From Pseudodesulfovibrio sp. (lineage in GTDB: Bacteria; Desulfobacterota; Desulfovibrionia; Desulfovibrionales; Desulfovibrionaceae), in the NCBI GenBank assembly GCA_022712815.1, contig JAFLJW010000302.1:1-5488 (forward strand): DNA of 5,488 bases, read 5' to 3'. The translations under genes were made by a program, and so were the position numbers. The notes beneath the pieces are model-generated. The model was given only the letters and a program-made list of their open reading frames with translations. It was not told where the DNA came from and did no database searches. Every line of letters starts with the position of its first letter. Position 1 is the stretch's first letter. This document shows, in pieces, positions 3,339 to 5,488 of this stretch.

Positions 3339-5488
3339 ATGGGTGGAGAAGGAAATAAAACTTCGCCAGACAGTGTTGGTCCGAATGGATTGAGCAAATA
3401 CAATGCAAAAACCGGCTGTTATGTTGGTAGTCCGCATCAGAAGGCCAGTATTGCCAGCAGTATGGTTTCTAACTTTGATAGAACCATGATGGGAGCGAAG
3501 TACGCTCAAGATAAGTTTGATCGCTATGAAAAAGCGGCTGGTTTCAGACATGGTACCGATGATATGTCAATGGCTGTTTTTGATAATATTTCTCAGATGG
3601 TTGATAGGGTCGATCTTACGCCTGGACTAACCAAGGAATTCAAGGAGTTTGATGCTTCGCTCAAGTCGTTTGAAGCGGACTTGGAGTTTGTGGGCTTGTC
3701 TATAGAGTATGAGCAAACCGTTCAGGCAAACCGTGACATTTTTTCTGAATTTTCGGGCCTGGCAGAACCTACGTTAGGGTCTATAGATAGTCAGTTTGTT
3801 GAAGGAAGGACAGTTGTTGAGCAACTGCCTTCATCTTTGGGATTTAATAATCATTTGACATATACTTCGAAGTTTAACGGTTATGGGTTGCTGGAAGTAG
3901 AGAATTATACAAACCCTGCGTATAAAGGTGCTTTTGGGCTAGCATTGGGAAGAATGTTAGTCGAAATAGTACATGTGGCTGCTGATTTTGTGGGCATTGG
4001 TGACACACATTTGGCGGGGAGGAATGGAAACGCCTGGGAAGCCATTGGTGACTGGACCAGTAAACAAACCGTTACTAGTTTTGTAAGTTTTATGGCAAAA
4101 CAAATTGGGGAACTTCCCGAAAAAGCGTTTTCTTGGGGTGGACGGGTATTAAATCTTCCTGATCATGCTAAAAGTGTTGCTGATTTCATAGTAGCAGGCA
4201 ATGAAATAACTGATGACTTTGAAGGGAATCCCCGCGGTATATCGATAAACCAAAGCATTGATAAACTGGTTAGTGATAGTTTATATGAATTTAGTGCTTG
4301 GGGAAATGAGAATATTTCATCTGTTAAATTAAGTGTCTTGTCAGCAGTTTCTTCTCAAAGACTAACTTACGAGGAGATTTGTGCCGTTTATCAGAATAGT
4401 CCTGTAGGACGCCAAGAGGCACTTGCACTGAATGGCATGGTGTACAGCTATGATCCATTTGATAAAACGTTTGGGCGGCCTGTTGTTATAGACCTTGATA
4501 ATGATGGTGTTGAATTAATAGCATATGACTCTTCGGCTGTTGCTTACGATATTGATTTTGATTCCTATGCTGAAAATACCGGCTGGGTTGCCGCGGACGA
4601 TGGCCTTCTCGTCATCGACCTTGGCGAAGACGGCATCATCGATCAGACCGCAGAGCTAGTCTTGACCGAATGGGCCGAAGAGGCCGAGACCGATCTTGAG
4701 GCTCTTCAGATCGCCTTTGATTCCAACAATGATCTTGTCTTTGATTCCCTTGACGAGCGGTGGTCAGAGTTTCGGGTCTGGCAGGATTTGGACCAGGACG
4801 GTGAAGTTGACGAAGGCGAGCTGCTTACCCTTGAAGAGGTCGGGATTGTCTCTATTGATCTTGATCTCACACCTATTGATGATGCCGAAATCTGGTTCGA
4901 TCTGGACGGTGACGGTGTTATTGACGACGATGAGCTGACTGGCGAACTCGCCTCTGCCGATGCTCCGGTTATCGAAAACTGCGATGGCAACATCATCTAC
5001 CGGGCTGCCAATATCGAGTGGGAAGACGGCAGCGCGGGCAAGGCATATGACACGGCTTTCGCCTACAATCCCAGTGGTATCAAGCGCGATGAGCAGGATG
5101 GCCAGATCGAAATAGAATTTGAGGACGGCTCCAGGGTCATCCAGTATCAAGGCGTGGATGATATCGTCCTTGATCTCGGTGAATCCGGCTATTCCACGGC
5201 ATTCGGCGCGGACGGTAACGATCAATTTTTCACCACGGGCGAAGAGTCTGTGGTCATCGACACAGGTGCGGGCGACGACACCCTGACCGGCGGGGCGGGT
5301 AACGATGTCCTCTCCGGTGGTGAAGGCAGTGATATCCTCGACGGTGGCGCAGGCCATGACGTGCTGATCATTGACGCGGCAGATGCCCCGGTCAACATCG
5401 ACGGCGGTACCGGCTTTGACGTGGCCTACGTATCCGGAGAGGAAGGCGTATCCATCGACCTAGACGAGACCAACCTCGAAGCCATATA
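3339..5488 (+). CDS. Large RTX / EF-hand calcium-binding protein, 3' partial
   Basis: The frame is open from ATG 3339 to the window edge (716 codons, no stop), so the C-terminus and type I secretion signal are missing. There is no Sec signal peptide, as expected for type I export. Residues 1 to about 383 match no family I recognise. They are polar and helical (e.g. KFDRYEKAAGF, EFKEFDASLKSFEADLEF) with one hydrophobic patch near 197-221 and no clear transmembrane helices. Residues 384-540 are an Asp-rich calcium module: IDLDNDGVE (384-392), FDSYAENTGW, a degenerate loop at 427-438, DSNNDLVFDSLD (461-472), and two perfect EF-hand loops at 483-494 and 521-532. Glycine-rich RTX nonapeptides follow (643-676), with degenerate units at 623-628 and 688-694. 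The order, GW-containing calcium module then RTX, is seen in many large secreted RTX proteins. Codon use changes sharply at residue 414. It is a plausible substrate of the HlyC-like enzyme upstream. Toxin versus adhesin cannot be settled without the rest. Confidence 0.92.
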   Translation, partial: MGGEGNKTSPDSVGPNGLSKYNAKTGCYVGSPHQKASIASSMVSNFDRTMMGAKYAQDKFDRYEKAAGFRHGTDDMSMAVFDNISQMVDRVDLTPGLTKEFKEFDASLKSFEADLEFVGLSIEYEQTVQANRDIFSEFSGLAEPTLGSIDSQFVEGRTVVEQLPSSLGFNNHLTYTSKFNGYGLLEVENYTNPAYKGAFGLALGRMLVEIVHVAADFVGIGDTHLAGRNGNAWEAIGDWTSKQTVTSFVSFMAKQIGELPEKAFSWGGRVLNLPDHAKSVADFIVAGNEITDDFEGNPRGISINQSIDKLVSDSLYEFSAWGNENISSVKLSVLSAVSSQRLTYEEICAVYQNSPVGRQEALALNGMVYSYDPFDKTFGRPVVIDLDNDGVELIAYDSSAVAYDIDFDSYAENTGWVAADDGLLVIDLGEDGIIDQTAELVLTEWAEEAETDLEALQIAFDSNNDLVFDSLDERWSEFRVWQDLDQDGEVDEGELLTLEEVGIVSIDLDLTPIDDAEIWFDLDGDGVIDDDELTGELASADAPVIENCDGNIIYRAANIEWEDGSAGKAYDTAFAYNPSGIKRDEQDGQIEIEFEDGSRVIQYQGVDDIVLDLGESGYSTAFGADGNDQFFTTGEESVVIDTGAGDDTLTGGAGNDVLSGGEGSDILDGGAGHDVLIIDAADAPVNIDGGTGFDVAYVSGEEGVSIDLDETNLEAI
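4785..4934 (+). other. Two canonical EF-hand loops within the RTX protein
   Basis: Residues 483-494 (D-x-D-x-D-G-x-V-x-x-x-E) and 521-532 (D-x-D-x-D-G-x-I-x-x-x-E) each carry every calcium ligand of the 12-residue EF-hand loop. They are separated by 26 residues. Before them lie three looser Asp-rich loops starting at residues 385, 427 and 461. Calcium binding outside the cell would drive folding after export. Confidence 0.85.
5265..5366 (+). repeat. RTX nonapeptide repeats (calcium beta-roll)
   Basis: The residues from 643 read GAGDDTLTG, GAGNDVLSG, GEGSDILDG, GAGHDVLII. These are four successive copies of the GGxGxDxLx nonapeptide that forms the Ca2+-binding parallel beta-roll of type I-secreted proteins. 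The array is short here and may resume beyond the window end. Confidence 0.93.

Larger units (their letters stand above)
1200..4577. other. Lower-GC block between GC-rich flanks (possible exchanged cassette)
   Basis: G+C counts by 60-base line are 40/60 at 961-1020 and 37/60 at 1141-1200. They fall to 28/60 at 1201-1260, 25/60 at 1321-1380, 17/60 at 4261-4320 and 21/60 at 4321-4380. They rise again to 34/60 at 4621-4680 and 39/60 at 5281-5340. The block covers the GNAT gene, the Sel1-repeat gene and the N-terminal 413 codons of the RTX gene. No terminal inverted repeats, integrase or tRNA are visible at either edge. Confidence 0.5.

Noticed and set aside
3315..3551. 78-residue minus-strand reading frame over the RTX start
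   Set aside because: It overlaps the start of the RTX gene, has no ribosome site, and shows no protein-family features.
4764..5357. A 197-residue reading frame on the minus strand
   Set aside because: It lies wholly opposite the calcium module and RTX repeats, whose Asp and Gly codon bias opens the reverse strand. It has no recognisable domain or ribosome site.

Overview
This window is the start of a contig from a Gram-negative, probably marine or environmental bacterium of the proteobacterial type. It holds part of a type I-secreted RTX toxin/adhesin locus. The genus cannot be fixed from the sequence. A (Pseudo)desulfovibrio-like or other proteobacterial source is only a guess, based on the style of the HlyC-type acyltransferase and the RTX protein.

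Layout. Positions 1-12 are an exact match to the 3' end of the Illumina adapter, so the contig end was not trimmed. From 13 to about 655 runs an AT-rich fragment of a sensor histidine kinase: periplasmic tail, transmembrane helix, HAMP domain and coiled coil. It stops exactly where the catalytic His box should begin. There the frame passes without a stop into a GC-rich gene for an RTX toxin-activating lysine acyltransferase of the HlyC family (655-1131). This junction looks like a chimera, from library preparation, amplification or recombination, rather than a functional fusion. Next come a GNAT-type N-acetyltransferase with an unclear start (about 1186-1695) and a signal-peptide-bearing protein of eleven Sel1 repeats (1761-3242). 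Last is a large RTX calcium-binding protein that starts at 3339 and is still open at the end of the window (at least 716 residues).

How the genes may work together. In known systems HlyC-type enzymes use acyl-ACP to fatty-acylate lysines of an RTX toxin, which is then exported by a type I ABC exporter and folds on external Ca2+. The exporter is not in this window. The RTX protein has a long unrecognised N-terminal region, then a block of Asp-rich Ca2+ loops with two textbook EF-hand loops, then glycine-rich nonapeptide repeats. The Sel1 protein is predicted to be periplasmic and could be an immunity or accessory factor, but that is inference.

The most notable structural signal is composition. 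The hlyC-like gene (up to about 1200) and the RTX C-terminal part (from about 4578) are GC-rich. Everything between them (GNAT, Sel1 protein, and the first 413 codons of the RTX protein) is clearly lower in GC. The right-hand switch occurs in frame, inside the RTX gene, at a Thr-Gly-Trp motif. This is what an exchangeable toxin-head plus accessory-gene cassette between conserved flanks would look like. It could also be an assembly mosaic, which matters because the contig already carries an adapter and one probable chimera.
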